Assembly: GCF_004795895.1 (NCBI RefSeq) | Contig: NZ_CP039250.1 | Coordinates: 3,100,001-3,164,000 of the forward strand | Source: Sphingopyxis sp. PAMC25046 | GTDB lineage: Bacteria; Pseudomonadota; Alphaproteobacteria; Sphingomonadales; Sphingomonadaceae | Length of the DNA: 64,000 bases | Direction of reading: 5' to 3' | Shown here: positions 51,830 through 60,528 of the stretch, in pieces | Position numbering within the stretch: position 1 is the first letter of the stretch | How the letters are laid out: every line of letters begins with the position of its first letter | The notes under the pieces: generated by a model | The model's database searches: none | Told to the model about the DNA's origin: nothing | The model's input: the letters and a program-made list of their open reading frames with translations, nothing else | Made by a program: the position numbers and the translations under genes

Positions 51830-52320
51830 GGCTCCAAGGCTACCGGCGGCCGTTCGCGCGCATTGTCCGGAACTGGATGCGCCTCGATATCGGCGATCAG
51901 CGCCTTCATTTCGCCAATCTCGCGCACCTGGGCCGCTATGATCTCGTCGGCTAGCTCGCGAACCCGCGCATCGCGAATCTGCGCACGGCTGCTCGTCAGG
52001 ATCGCGATCGAATGATGCGGGATCATCGCCTTCATATAGGCGACATCGCCCACGGCTTGCTGACTTCGCACAAGCCAAAGCGAACTGGCGCCGATCAGCA
52101 GCGACGCGGTCACGATGGCGATCTTGACGCGGCGGCCCCGATACATGCGCCACATGAAGCCGATCATGACGATTGCCATGGTGGCGCCCATCAATAGCGC
52201 CATCCACATTCGCGTCTGGCTGAAATATTGATGATCGAGCGCATAGCTGTTCAGGTACATGAGGCCGAACATAACGACCGTGGATATAGCGATCATGGCG
52301 CCAAAGCGGGCGTAGCTCAT
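51826..52320 (-). CDS. DUF305 membrane protein inside the ruv locus
   Basis: A 164-residue protein from ATG 52320. Three helices ([59 protein letters not shown]) precede a DUF305 helical bundle with [20 protein letters not shown], the HH pair of the family that may bind metal. DUF305 proteins occur in copper-related loci, but nothing here confirms that. It lies on the minus strand between ruvC and ruvA, overlapping ruvC by 4 bases and divergent from ruvA by 107 bases. Confidence 0.85.
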   Translation of the reverse strand: MSYARFGAMIAISTVVMFGLMYLNSYALDHQYFSQTRMWMALLMGATMAIVMIGFMWRMYRGRRVKIAIVTASLLIGASSLWLVRSQQAVGDVAYMKAMIPHHSIAILTSSRAQIRDARVRELADEIIAAQVREIGEMKALIADIEAHPVPDNARERPPVALEP

Positions 52321-52349
52321 TTTCGATCCTTTCGGGCTGTCCATCTCTC

Positions 52350-52364
52350 GAACACGCGACGAGC
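52350..52364. promoter_or_regulatory. Imperfect alphaproteobacterial LexA-like site before ruvA
   Basis: GAAC-N7-GAGC differs by one base from GAAC-N7-GAAC, the alphaproteobacterial SOS box. It is 63 bases before the ruvA ATG, in the ruvA/DUF305 divergent space. One mismatch in a single copy makes it weak evidence. Confidence 0.25.
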
Positions 52365-52427
52365 CCTGATCGTTCGACCAAGCGATAATGATTCCCTTTT
52401 CGTTCTCCTCGCGCTAGGCAGGAGCGC

Positions 52428-53027
52428 ATGATCGCGAAACTCACCGGACGGCTCGATTCCAGCGGCGCTGGCCATGCGGTGATCGACGTCGGCGGCGTCG
52501 GTTATCTGGTCGAAGCATCGGCGCGCACATTGGACGCACTGGGCCCGGTCGGCGGCGACGTCACCATCCACACCGAAATGCTCGTCGGCGAGGATTTCCT
52601 GCGCCTGCTCGGCTTTGCCAAGGCCGAGGAACGCGACTGGTTCCGCCTGCTCACCAGCGTGCAGGGCGTCGGCGCGAAGGTCGCGCTCGCCATCCTCTCG
52701 GCGCTCGAAATCGGCGACCTGCAGCGCGCGCTCGCCAGCGGCGACAGCGCGATGATCGCGCGCGCGAACGGCGTCGGGCCGAAACTCGCGCAGCGCATCA
52801 CGCATGAGCTGAAGGACAAGGCGGGGGCGCTCGGCGGCATTGCCGGTTCGAGTCCCACCCTGTCCGCCGCATCGGGCCCGCTCGGCGATGCGGCCGCTGC
52901 CCTCACCGGCCTCGGCTTCAAACCCGGCGAAGCAAGCGCAGCGGTTGCGGCTGCCAACGAGGAATTGGGCGCGGGCGCCAGCCTCGACGCGCTCGTCCGC
53001 GTCGCGCTCAAAAAGGCTGCCAAGTGA
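52428..53027 (+). CDS. ruvA: Holliday junction ATP-dependent helicase subunit RuvA
   Basis: A 199-residue Ruv[21 protein letters not shown] opens domain I, helix-hairpin-helix motifs are in [20 protein letters not shown] and [20 protein letters not shown], and the C-terminal domain III contacts RuvB ([20 protein letters not shown]). It grips the four-way junction so RuvB can drive branch migration. The stop overlaps the next start (GTGA). Start ATG 52428 follows GCAGGAGC. Confidence 0.96.
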   Translation: MIAKLTGRLDSSGAGHAVIDVGGVGYLVEASARTLDALGPVGGDVTIHTEMLVGEDFLRLLGFAKAEERDWFRLLTSVQGVGAKVALAILSALEIGDLQRALASGDSAMIARANGVGPKLAQRITHELKDKAGALGGIAGSSPTLSAASGPLGDAAAALTGLGFKPGEASAAVAAANEELGAGASLDALVRVALKKAAK

Positions 53028-53425
53028 CCGAGCGCATCCGTAACGCCTCGTGCCGCTGCGGCCAGCTCCGCATCGCCTGCACCGGCGAGCCAATCCGCGT
53101 CTCGGTCTGCCACTGCCGCAATTGCAAGGCGCGGAGCGGCAGCGCCTTTGCCGCGCAAGCGCGCTTCCCCGTCGAGAATATCCGCACAGAGGGCGAAGCG
53201 AAATTGTACCAGCACCCCGGCGGCAGCGGCACTCTCGCGGACTTCTATTTTTGCGGTAATTGCGGCTCGACGCTCTGGTTCCTGAACCGTCCGGAGATGG
53301 ACAGCTACGCCGTGCCGATCGGCAATTTCGAACCGGGCCATGATTTCGAGCTGCAATTTTCGGTCTATGAGGATCGTCAGGAACCTTGGGTTTGCATCGT
53401 CGGCGAGGCAATAGAACGTTTATGA
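53024..53425 (+). CDS. GFA family (glutathione-dependent formaldehyde-activating-like) protein
   Basis: A 133-residue GFA protein with GTG start at 53024, overlapping ruvA (GTGA). Zinc-binding Cys pairs: [26 protein letters not shown] and [15 protein letters not shown]. The name comes from Gfa of Paracoccus, but most homologues have no proven role with formaldehyde. It is squeezed between ruvA and ruvB with overlaps on both sides, so it is co-translated with them; no link to recombination is known. Confidence 0.9.
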   Translation: MTERIRNASCRCGQLRIACTGEPIRVSVCHCRNCKARSGSAFAAQARFPVENIRTEGEAKLYQHPGGSGTLADFYFCGNCGSTLWFLNRPEMDSYAVPIGNFEPGHDFELQFSVYEDRQEPWVCIVGEAIERL

Positions 53426-54450
53426 CCGAGCCCGCCCTCACCACCCCCATCCGCACCCCCGAGGATGCCGACGCCGCGCTGCGGCCGAAGTCGCTCGCCG
53501 AGTTCGTCGGACAGGCGGCGGCGCGCGAGAATTTGCGCATCTTCATCGAGGCGGCGAAGGCGCGCTCGGATGCGCTCGACCATGTGCTTTTCTATGGGCC
53601 GCCCGGGCTGGGGAAGACGACGCTGGCGCAGATCGTCGCCAAGGAACTCGGCGTCGGTTTCCGCTCGACCAGCGGCCCGGTGATCGCGAAGGCGGGCGAC
53701 CTTGCAGCATTGCTCACCAATCTCGAGGATGGCGACGTCCTCTTCATCGACGAGATTCACCGCCTGTCGCCCGCGGTCGAGGAAATCCTCTACCCCGCGA
53801 TGGAGGACCGCGCGCTCGACATCATGATCGGCGAGGGGCCTTCGGCGCGCAGCGTGCGGATCGACCTACCGAAATTCACCCTCGTCGGCGCAACAACGCG
53901 GCAGGGGTTGCTCACGACGCCGCTGCGCGACCGCTTCGGCATTCCGGTGCGGCTCAACTTCTATACCCATGGCGAACTCGAACAGGTGATTTCGCGCGCC
54001 GCGCGCCTGCTGGCGCTGCCGATCGCGTCCGACGGCGCGCTCGAAATCGCCAAACGCTCGCGCGGGACGCCGCGCATCGCGGGCCGGTTGCTGCGGCGCG
54101 TGCGCGATTTCGCAACCGTGGCGGGTCATGCGGTCGTCGACGCGGGAGCCGCCGATGCGGCGCTCAACCGGCTCGAAGTCGACGCGCTCGGACTCGATGC
54201 GATGGACCGGCGCTACCTCACGATGATCGCCGACATCTATCGCGGCGGTCCGGTCGGCGTCGAGACGCTGGCGGCGGGCCTCAGCGAACCGCGTGACACG
54301 ATCGAGGATGTGATCGAGCCCTATCTGCTGCAGGCCGGACTCATCGCGCGCACCGCGCGCGGGCGCATGCTCAACGCCAGCGCGTGGAAGCATCTGGGGC
54401 TCAATCCGCCCGCGGGGTCGCAGGACGGACTTTTCGATCAGGCGAAATAG
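53422..54450 (+). CDS. ruvB: Holliday junction branch migration helicase RuvB
   Basis: A 342-residue RuvB AAA+ motor from ATG 53422, overlapping the GFA stop (ATGA). [20 protein letters not shown], Walker [19 protein letters not shown], Walker [21 protein letters not shown], sensor [20 protein letters not shown] and a winged-helix C-terminus ([20 protein letters not shown]) are all in place. Hexamers pump DNA through RuvA. Followed by ybgC after 101 bases. Confidence 0.97.
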   Translation: MTEPALTTPIRTPEDADAALRPKSLAEFVGQAAARENLRIFIEAAKARSDALDHVLFYGPPGLGKTTLAQIVAKELGVGFRSTSGPVIAKAGDLAALLTNLEDGDVLFIDEIHRLSPAVEEILYPAMEDRALDIMIGEGPSARSVRIDLPKFTLVGATTRQGLLTTPLRDRFGIPVRLNFYTHGELEQVISRAARLLALPIASDGALEIAKRSRGTPRIAGRLLRRVRDFATVAGHAVVDAGAADAALNRLEVDALGLDAMDRRYLTMIADIYRGGPVGVETLAAGLSEPRDTIEDVIEPYLLQAGLIARTARGRMLNASAWKHLGLNPPAGSQDGLFDQAK

Positions 54451-54551
54451 GCGGTTTTCTGCGGCTTTCATTCCGCAAACTGCTCCCGATCTGCGACGAA
54501 TCGTTTATGAGGGCTTTGCGACGAGTCGTTGCGAGGCTATCGGTCGGGACG

Positions 54552-55031
54552 ATGGTAAACGCCCCGCCTCCCTTTGTCCCCGGCGCCTTCGTCGCGGCCG
54601 AGCATCATTACCGGGCGCGCGTCTATTTCGAAGACACCGACCTTTCAGGCATCGTCTATCACGCCAATTATCTGCGCTATATGGAACGCGCGCGGTCGGA
54701 CATGCTGCGCCTCGCCGGCATCGACCAGCGCGCGGCGATGGAGAGCGGTGAAGGCGCCTGGGCGGTGACCGCTCTCGCCATCAAATACCGTAATCCCGCC
54801 CGGCTCGACGATGATTTGCTTGTCGTCAGCACCGTCGAAGCCGTGCGCGGAGCCAGCGTGATTATCGCGCAGCGCATCCTTCGCGGAACTGACACGTTAA
54901 GCGGCGAGACATTGACCGACGGGCAGGTCACCGCTGCCTTTCTGTCGCCGGGGGGCCGGCCGCGCCGCCAGCCCGCGGGGTGGGCCGACCGATTTACCGC
55001 CATCATGAATGGAGAGACTTTCCCTTGCTAG
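54552..55031 (+). CDS. ybgC: Tol-Pal-associated acyl-CoA thioesterase YbgC
   Basis: A 159-residue hotdog-fold thioesterase from ATG 54552 (an ATG at 54507 would add 15 residues). The active site is YFEDTDLSGIVYHANYLRYM, where the Asp and the YHANY motif identify YbgC. It hydrolyses acyl-CoA and is encoded with the Tol-Pal genes in most proteobacteria. Its stop lies past the TTG start of tolQ (7-base overlap). Confidence 0.92.
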   Translation: MVNAPPPFVPGAFVAAEHHYRARVYFEDTDLSGIVYHANYLRYMERARSDMLRLAGIDQRAAMESGEGAWAVTALAIKYRNPARLDDDLLVVSTVEAVRGASVIIAQRILRGTDTLSGETLTDGQVTAAFLSPGGRPRRQPAGWADRFTAIMNGETFPC

Positions 55032-55723
55032 ACAATATCTCGCTGGCCGCCGACGCGGCGACTTTGTCCCCCGTGGCGCTGTTCCTGCAGGCCGACATCA
55101 TCGTGAAGGCGGTGATGATCGGCCTGCTCCTCGCGTCGATCTATGTCTGGGCGGTGATCTTCACCCACGGCCGCGGGGTCGGCAAGCTGATGAGTGCGTC
55201 GGAACGTTTCGAGCGCGATTTCTGGCGCGCCGACAATATCGACAAGTTCTTCGACAAGAACAGCGACGAGGACCTCCCGAGCGCGAAAGTGCTGTCGGCC
55301 GGTATCGGCGAGTGGCGCCGGTCGACCAAGGGGAAGACTATCGATCGCGACGGAACGCGCGAACGCCTCGGCATCGCGATGAACAGCGCAGTCGCGGGCG
55401 AAGTCGACCGCCTTGCCGAAAAGATCGGGACGCTGGCGACGATCGGTTCGGTGGCGCCCTTCGTCGGCCTGTTCGGCACTGTCTGGGGAATCATGCGCAG
55501 CTTCACCGCGATCGCGGCGGAAAATAACAGCAGTCTTGCCGTCGTCGCCCCGGGCATCGCCGAAGCACTGTTCGCGACCGCGATCGGGCTGTTCGCGGCG
55601 ATTCCCGCCGTCATCGCCTATAACGCCTTTTCGCAGCGGCTGAATCGGCTCGAATCGCGGCTCGGCCGCTTCGCCGACGGGCTGCATGCGACGTTCAGCC
55701 GCGAACTGGAGGTCGAAGCCTGA
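55025..55723 (+). CDS. tolQ: Tol-Pal system protein TolQ
   Basis: A 232-residue TolQ with TTG start at 55025 (LLDNISLAADAATLSPVALF), chosen since GGAGAG lies just before it and no good ATG exists in frame; a GTG at 54980 would run far into ybgC. Helices: VKAVMIGLLLASIYVWAVIF, then SVAPFVGLFGTVWGIMRSF and LFATAIGLFAAIPAVIAYNA. TolQ and TolR form the proton-driven motor that energises TolA at the division site. The stop overlaps tolR (TGATG). Confidence 0.93.
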   Translation: MLDNISLAADAATLSPVALFLQADIIVKAVMIGLLLASIYVWAVIFTHGRGVGKLMSASERFERDFWRADNIDKFFDKNSDEDLPSAKVLSAGIGEWRRSTKGKTIDRDGTRERLGIAMNSAVAGEVDRLAEKIGTLATIGSVAPFVGLFGTVWGIMRSFTAIAAENNSSLAVVAPGIAEALFATAIGLFAAIPAVIAYNAFSQRLNRLESRLGRFADGLHATFSRELEVEA

Positions 55724-56229
55724 TGGCGATGTCCGGATCCTCGGGCGGCGTTGGCGGCCGGCGCGGCCGTGGCAACCGACGCGCGCCCATGGCCGAGATC
55801 AACGTCACCCCGCTTGTCGACGTGATGCTCGTGTTGCTGATCATCTTCATGATCACGGCCCCACTGCTCGCCTCCGCCGTGCCGATCGACCTGCCCGAAA
55901 GCCGGGCTAAGCCGGTTGAAACCGAGGATCAGGAGCCGATCCAGCTGTCGGTCGGTGCCGACGACACGCTCTATATTGGCGAAGAGGTGGTGCCCGAGGC
56001 CGAACTGCCTGCCCGGCTCGATGCGATCGCGCGCGAGAATGAAGGCCAGGACAAACCGCGCCAGATCATGCTCCGCGCCGACAAGGGGCTCGATTATGGC
56101 CGCGTGATGCGCGTGATGGGCGAGCTCAACCGCGCCGGCCTGACGCGGATTTCGCTGGTTACCACCGGCGCCAACGCCGAACCGGCCGCCCCAGCGGCGG
56201 TCACCGACGGTTCAGAAACCGGGACCTAG
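55723..56229 (+). CDS. tolR: Tol-Pal system protein TolR
   Basis: A 168-residue ExbD/TolR-family protein: helix with the essential Asp in AEINVTPLVDVMLVLLIIFM, periplasmic domain after. N-terminal Gly/Arg-rich tail and C-terminal Ala/Pro tail are longer than in E. coli TolR (142 residues). It is proton-channel partner of TolQ. ATG 55723 shares a base with the tolQ stop; tolA follows after 9 bases. Confidence 0.94.
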   Translation: MAMSGSSGGVGGRRGRGNRRAPMAEINVTPLVDVMLVLLIIFMITAPLLASAVPIDLPESRAKPVETEDQEPIQLSVGADDTLYIGEEVVPEAELPARLDAIARENEGQDKPRQIMLRADKGLDYGRVMRVMGELNRAGLTRISLVTTGANAEPAAPAAVTDGSETGT

Positions 56230-56238
56230 GTTAGGACG

Positions 56239-57057
56239 ATGGCCGAACACCGGGCAGTGAGGGGGAAGGAAGGACGCGGCTTTGCCATCGCGGTGGGCGC
56301 GCATGTCCTGATCATCGGCTTGCTATCGGTCCAATGGACCGCCGGCGAGCGGCGCTTCGACAATCCGCCTATGGAAGTCGATCTGATCGCCGAAACCGCG
56401 GTTCGATCGACCGCGCCGGTGATTAGCGAGACGCCGCCCGCTGCCCGACTGGGCGAAGAGGACGATGTCGATATCGCCGCGCCCGAGCCCATGCCGACAC
56501 CGCCGCTCCCCGAGCCCGTGGTGCGGCCGACTCCAGCCCCAACGCCCAAACAGGTAGCACGCCCGAAACAAGCACCGAAACAGCCCCCTGCAGCGAAAAC
56601 GGCGCAGCCCAAGGCTGCTCCAAAGGCGCCGCCCGCAAAGGACCGCACCGCGCGCCCGACCGGGAGACTCGACGGCATCGCCGAAGGGCTTTCGAAGTCC
56701 CAGCCCAAATCGCCGTCGAGCAAGGGTGCTCCGGCCTCAGCCACCGCCGCCGAGGTTCGCCGCTCAATCGACGTCAGCATCAAATCGGCGGTCGCGCCAC
56801 GCTGGAACAGCTGCCGGGTTTCGGGGGTCGATGTCGACCAGCTCAAGACGGTCGTGAAGTTCCGCCTGACCCCATCGGGCGCTCTCGCCGGCTTCACCAG
56901 CGTCACCACGTCGGGCGAGAACGACAGCAACAAATTCCAGATCCAGCGCCATCAGGAATGCGCGAAACGCGCGGTGGAACTCGCCGCCCCCTTCGAACTG
57001 CCCGAGGAAAATTACAGCTTCTGGCAGAATTACACGCTCGATTTCATCAAGAGGTAA
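56239..57057 (+). CDS. tolA: Tol-Pal system protein TolA
   Basis: A 272-residue TolA-like protein: one helix (GFAIAVGAHVLIIGLLSVQW), a Pro/Ala/Lys-rich linker (about 85-150; KQVARPKQAPKQPPAAKTAQ), and a C-terminal domain with WNSCRVSGVDVDQLKTVVKF and CAKRAVELAAPFELPEENYS. TolA spans the periplasm to reach TolB and Pal. The linker is short beside E. coli TolA (421 residues), as in other alphaproteobacteria. tolB starts 5 bases on. Confidence 0.9.
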   Translation: MAEHRAVRGKEGRGFAIAVGAHVLIIGLLSVQWTAGERRFDNPPMEVDLIAETAVRSTAPVISETPPAARLGEEDDVDIAAPEPMPTPPLPEPVVRPTPAPTPKQVARPKQAPKQPPAAKTAQPKAAPKAPPAKDRTARPTGRLDGIAEGLSKSQPKSPSSKGAPASATAAEVRRSIDVSIKSAVAPRWNSCRVSGVDVDQLKTVVKFRLTPSGALAGFTSVTTSGENDSNKFQIQRHQECAKRAVELAAPFELPEENYSFWQNYTLDFIKR

Positions 57058-57062
57058 GAGAC

Positions 57063-58430
57063 ATGCTTCTCCGTCCGATCAGCCTTTCGCTAGCGCTGCT
57101 GCTGACCACCGCCCCGGTGTTCGCCCAGACCGCACCGACGCCGCCCGCGGTTACGCCGACGACCACACCGCGCGAGACGATCGAGGGCACCTTGTCGCAG
57201 GAACGCACGGTCATCGGCATCCCGCCGCTCGCCACCGCGTCGGTACAGACCGTCGCGGGTTTGCGCACCGACAGCCTCGGCCGCCAGATCGCCGAAGTCA
57301 TCGCCGCCGACCTCGAGCGCAGCGGCCTTTACGAACCGATCGGTCCGAACGGGGTCCGCGCGATCACCCGCGCCGAGGTTCAGGCGCCGCGTTTTGCCGA
57401 ATGGCAGACGCGCGGCGCCGAGAACGTCGTTCACGGCTTCGTCGATGCCGGGTCGAACGGCAGCCTGATCGTTGGCTGCTATCTTTACGACACCGCGCTC
57501 GGCAGCGAGCTGGTGCGCAAGGGGTTTGAGATCCAGCCCGCAGACTGGCGCCGCGCAGCGCACAAATGCGCCGACGCGATCTATTCGCGCCTGTCGGGCG
57601 AAGCGCCCTTCTTCGACAGCCGCGTCGCCTATATCGCGGAGAGCGGACCCAAGGGGAACCGCATCAAACGGCTGGCGATCATGGATTCTGACGGCGGCAA
57701 CCACCGCTTCATCACCAACGGTCAGGCGCTCGCGATCAGCCCGCGCTTCTCACCCGATTACAAGAAGATCGTTTACGTCAGCTATTTGAACAATCGCGTC
57801 CGCGTCTTCATCTACGACGTCGCGTCGGGGTCGCAAAAGCTGGTGACCGAAAGCTCGAACGCGACCTTCGCGCCGCGCTGGTCGCCCGACGGCACGCAGA
57901 TCCTCTATTCGATGGCCGTGAACGGCAACACCGACATCTATCGCATTTCGGCCAACGGCGGCACGCCGGTACGCCTCACCAACACGCCGGGCATCGACGT
58001 TGGCGGCAGCTTCTCGCCCGACGGCAGGAAGATCGTGTTCGAAAGCGACCGGTCGGGCGGTCAGCAAATCTATACGATGAACATCGACGGATCGAACCAG
58101 CAGCGGATCAGCTTCGGCGGCGGCCGTGCCGCGACTCCCGAATGGTCGCCGCGCGGCGACCTGATCGCCTTTACCCGCATGGGCGGCGGCGAGTTCCGCA
58201 TAGGCGTGATGACCCCGTCGGGCGGCGGGGTGCGGATGCTGACCAACAGCTGGCAGGACGAGGCGCCGACCTGGTCGCCGAACGGCCGCGTCATCCAGTT
58301 TTTCCGCACGACGCGCGGGCGCGAAGGCAAGTCGAGCCTGTGGCAGGTCGACCTGACCGGCGTGAACCTGCGCCGCCTGCCGACGCCGCAGGACGGATCG
58401 GATCCAAGCTGGGGTCCCGTCCTGCCTTGA
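57063..58430 (+). CDS. tolB: Tol-Pal system beta-propeller protein TolB
   Basis: A 455-residue periplasmic protein from ATG 57063, immediately followed by a signal peptide (LRPISLSLALLLTTAPVFAQ). N-terminal domain about 40-190, then a six-bladed propeller with repeated TFAPRWSPDGTQILYSMA, GGSFSPDGRKIVFESDRSGG and RAATPEWSPRGDLIAFTRMG. TolB binds Pal and TolA and couples the inner-membrane motor to the outer membrane. Longer upstream frames run inside tolA and are discarded. Confidence 0.95.
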   Translation: MLLRPISLSLALLLTTAPVFAQTAPTPPAVTPTTTPRETIEGTLSQERTVIGIPPLATASVQTVAGLRTDSLGRQIAEVIAADLERSGLYEPIGPNGVRAITRAEVQAPRFAEWQTRGAENVVHGFVDAGSNGSLIVGCYLYDTALGSELVRKGFEIQPADWRRAAHKCADAIYSRLSGEAPFFDSRVAYIAESGPKGNRIKRLAIMDSDGGNHRFITNGQALAISPRFSPDYKKIVYVSYLNNRVRVFIYDVASGSQKLVTESSNATFAPRWSPDGTQILYSMAVNGNTDIYRISANGGTPVRLTNTPGIDVGGSFSPDGRKIVFESDRSGGQQIYTMNIDGSNQQRISFGGGRAATPEWSPRGDLIAFTRMGGGEFRIGVMTPSGGGVRMLTNSWQDEAPTWSPNGRVIQFFRTTRGREGKSSLWQVDLTGVNLRRLPTPQDGSDPSWGPVLP

Positions 58431-58534
58431 GCGGCGCGGAACCAAAACGCCCGGCTCGGGTTCAAATATCGCGTCCAGCCGGTTCTTTTTGCCCGCAGAA
58501 TGATTTTACCAACAACAACAAGAGGACAGAAAAC

Positions 58535-59053
58535 ATGACGATACGGAAAAGCACCGCGATGATCGCGGCGATCACCATGCTTGCTGTTGGCGCCTGCGCG
58601 AAAAAGGCCCCTGACACGCTGCCACCCGCCCCCGAAGGCACCGGAACCGACCCCGGCGCCGGAACCGGTACCGGCGTAATCCCGGGATCGCAGGAAGATT
58701 TCCTCGCCAGCGTCGGCCTCGAAGGCGACCGCGTCTTCTTCGACTATGACCAGTATAATGTCGACGCGCAGGACCAGGCGACGCTGCAGGGCCAAGCGCA
58801 GTGGCTCCAGCGCAATCCCGCGGTTCGCGTCACGCTCGAAGGCCATGCCGACGAACGCGGCACCCGCGATTATAACATCGCGCTCGGCGAACGCCGCGCC
58901 AACGCCGCGAAAAATTATCTTGCGTCGCTCGGTATCGACCCGAGCCGCATCAACGTCATCAGCTATGGCAAGGAACGTCCGGCCGAACTCGGTTCGACCG
59001 AAGCAGCCTATGCCAAGAACCGCCGCGCGGTGACGGTCGTTATCGGCCAGTAA
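58535..59053 (+). CDS. pal: Peptidoglycan-associated lipoprotein Pal
   Basis: A 172-residue lipoprotein from ATG 58535, with AGAGGA before it. Signal peptide with lipobox MLAVGACAKK (Cys lipidated). The OmpA-like domain follows: RVFFDYDQYNVDAQDQATLQ, LEGHADERGTRDYNIALGER and RINVISYGKERPAELGS, which bind peptidoglycan. Its last 14 bases overlap the convergent prepilin peptidase gene. It is the end of the ybgC-tolQRAB-pal operon. Confidence 0.96.
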   Translation: MTIRKSTAMIAAITMLAVGACAKKAPDTLPPAPEGTGTDPGAGTGTGVIPGSQEDFLASVGLEGDRVFFDYDQYNVDAQDQATLQGQAQWLQRNPAVRVTLEGHADERGTRDYNIALGERRANAAKNYLASLGIDPSRINVISYGKERPAELGSTEAAYAKNRRAVTVVIGQ

Positions 59054-59810
59054 CCCAGCGCCAGACCGGCACCGCGGCGAACGCTGCGGCGCACAGGAAG
59101 ACACCGAAGGGGATCCGTCGCTCGGCAAGCGACCGGTCCCCTTTTCGCTGCAAGGACAATGCCCAGCCGATCCCCCCGGCGCTGGCGAGCAGTAGCAGCA
59201 GCGGCAATGCCTGCCATCCGGTCCAGCAACCGATCGCCGCGACGAGCTTGGGATCGCCGCCGCCCATGCCCTCGGCGCCGCGCGTCCGCCCGTAAGCCCA
59301 GGCCAGAAACGCGAGCACTATTCCGCCCGCAACGGCACCGATCCAGCGATCGAACAGGGCGGCGTTGAACAGGGGCTCGGCCAATAGCAATCCCGCGACC
59401 GCCAGCAGCGCACTGAGTCGGTCGGGCAACCAGAAGTGTCGCGCATCGAGCAGTGCGAGCGGCAGCAGCAACCAGCCGAAGAACGCCCATAGCCAGCCGG
59501 TGGTCCCGGGTATCAGGGCGAGCGCGACCGCACCGATCAGCGCGGACCCCGCCTCGACAAGCGAATGAAAGCGATCGATCGGCGCGCTGCAGGTGCGGCA
59601 GCGCCCACGCGCAGCTAGAAAAGAAAGCAGCGGGATGAGATCGGGCACGCCGAGTGGCCGTCCGCACGCGTCGCACTGCGATCGTCCCGACACCGATCGG
59701 CCCGCAGGCCAGCGCAGCGCCAGCGTCGCGATGAAGCTGCCGAGGATCAGCCCGGCCAGCGCAGCAAGGGCGATGCCCATGCCGAAGGGCAAGGCATCGA
59801 GGAGGGTCAC
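59040..59810 (-). CDS. gspO: Type IV/II prepilin peptidase (A24, GspO/PilD)
   Basis: A 256-residue prepilin leader peptidase. It has the Cys-rich zinc domain (CDACGRPLGVPDLIPLLSFL and CRTCSAPI) and the aspartate motifs LLDARHFWLPDRLS and GMGGGDPKLVAAIGCW. It cleaves and methylates type II secretion pseudopilins (GspG to K). In the gspJ-K-L-M-N-O minus-strand run it is the last gene, 1 base past gspN. Its end overlaps pal by 14 bases. Confidence 0.93.
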   Translation of the reverse strand: MTLLDALPFGMGIALAALAGLILGSFIATLALRWPAGRSVSGRSQCDACGRPLGVPDLIPLLSFLAARGRCRTCSAPIDRFHSLVEAGSALIGAVALALIPGTTGWLWAFFGWLLLPLALLDARHFWLPDRLSALLAVAGLLLAEPLFNAALFDRWIGAVAGGIVLAFLAWAYGRTRGAEGMGGGDPKLVAAIGCWTGWQALPLLLLLASAGGIGWALSLQRKGDRSLAERRIPFGVFLCAAAFAAVPVWRWVTGR

Positions 59811-59811
59811 G

Positions 59812-60528
59812 TCAGAAGCGGCCCGCGGTCGCCAGCACGAAGCCGCCTACGCCGGCGCGGAACCCCAGCGCGGCTAGCGCCGCGGCCATTGCCGGGTCGC
59901 GGTCGACATTGATCGCGAATTGCGCGCGATACGCGCCGCTGCCGTCGAACGACAGCGTCAGCCGTTCCATTCCCGACTGGCTGGCAAGTGCAGCTTGCGC
60001 ACGCCCGTTCGCACAGCTGAGCGGACCCGACAGGCCGCGCGACAGATCGAGGCCCGCGATGGGCGCGCTGACCACAAGCCGGATCCGGCCGCCGGCGACG
60101 ACGCATTTGCCCGTATCGTCGAAACGCACCGTCGCGCCTTCGAAGCTGATCCTGTCCACCGGGACCGCGCCCAGCCCGCCCGCCATCGCCGTCGTGCCGC
60201 TGACATCGGACACTCCGCGCGGATCGCTGCCATGGAGGCGCCCGGCGAGCGCCCCCAATCTGTCGTCGGTGCGCGCGAAAGCCAGCTCGACATTCCCGCC
60301 GAGAAGCGCGATCGGCGAGAGGCTTGCGCGTACCGTGCCGAGCGGCAAGGCTCCGAACCGCGCTTCGACGAGTTCGCCCGACCACACCGAGCCGCGAACG
60401 TCGCGCGCCGCAACCCCCGCATCGGTCGCGCCCGACGAGGCAAGCGCGAGCCGCATCGGAAAGGTCGCAATGAGCAGCAGCAGCGCGAACACCACCCCAG
60501 CGATGACCCATCCTCTGCGCGCCGTCAT
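59812..60528 (-). CDS. gspN: Type II secretion system protein N
   Basis: A 238-residue GspN from ATG 60528 (MTARRGWVIAGVVFALLLLI), overlapping the gspM stop (ATGA). One N-terminal helix, then a beta-rich periplasmic domain: ARDVRGSVWSGELVEARFGA, LPLGTVRASLSPIALLGGNV. GspN is the least conserved T2SS component and may aid the inner-membrane platform. Position between gspM and gspO is typical. Confidence 0.85.
   Translation of the reverse strand: MTARRGWVIAGVVFALLLLIATFPMRLALASSGATDAGVAARDVRGSVWSGELVEARFGALPLGTVRASLSPIALLGGNVELAFARTDDRLGALAGRLHGSDPRGVSDVSGTTAMAGGLGAVPVDRISFEGATVRFDDTGKCVVAGGRIRLVVSAPIAGLDLSRGLSGPLSCANGRAQAALASQSGMERLTLSFDGSGAYRAQFAINVDRDPAMAAALAALGFRAGVGGFVLATAGRF

Noticed and set aside
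52842-52858. GGTTCGAGTCCC, a tRNA T-loop-like sequence
   Set aside because: It is inside ruvA, in frame (VAGSSPTLS), and there is no acceptor or anticodon arm at the right distance.
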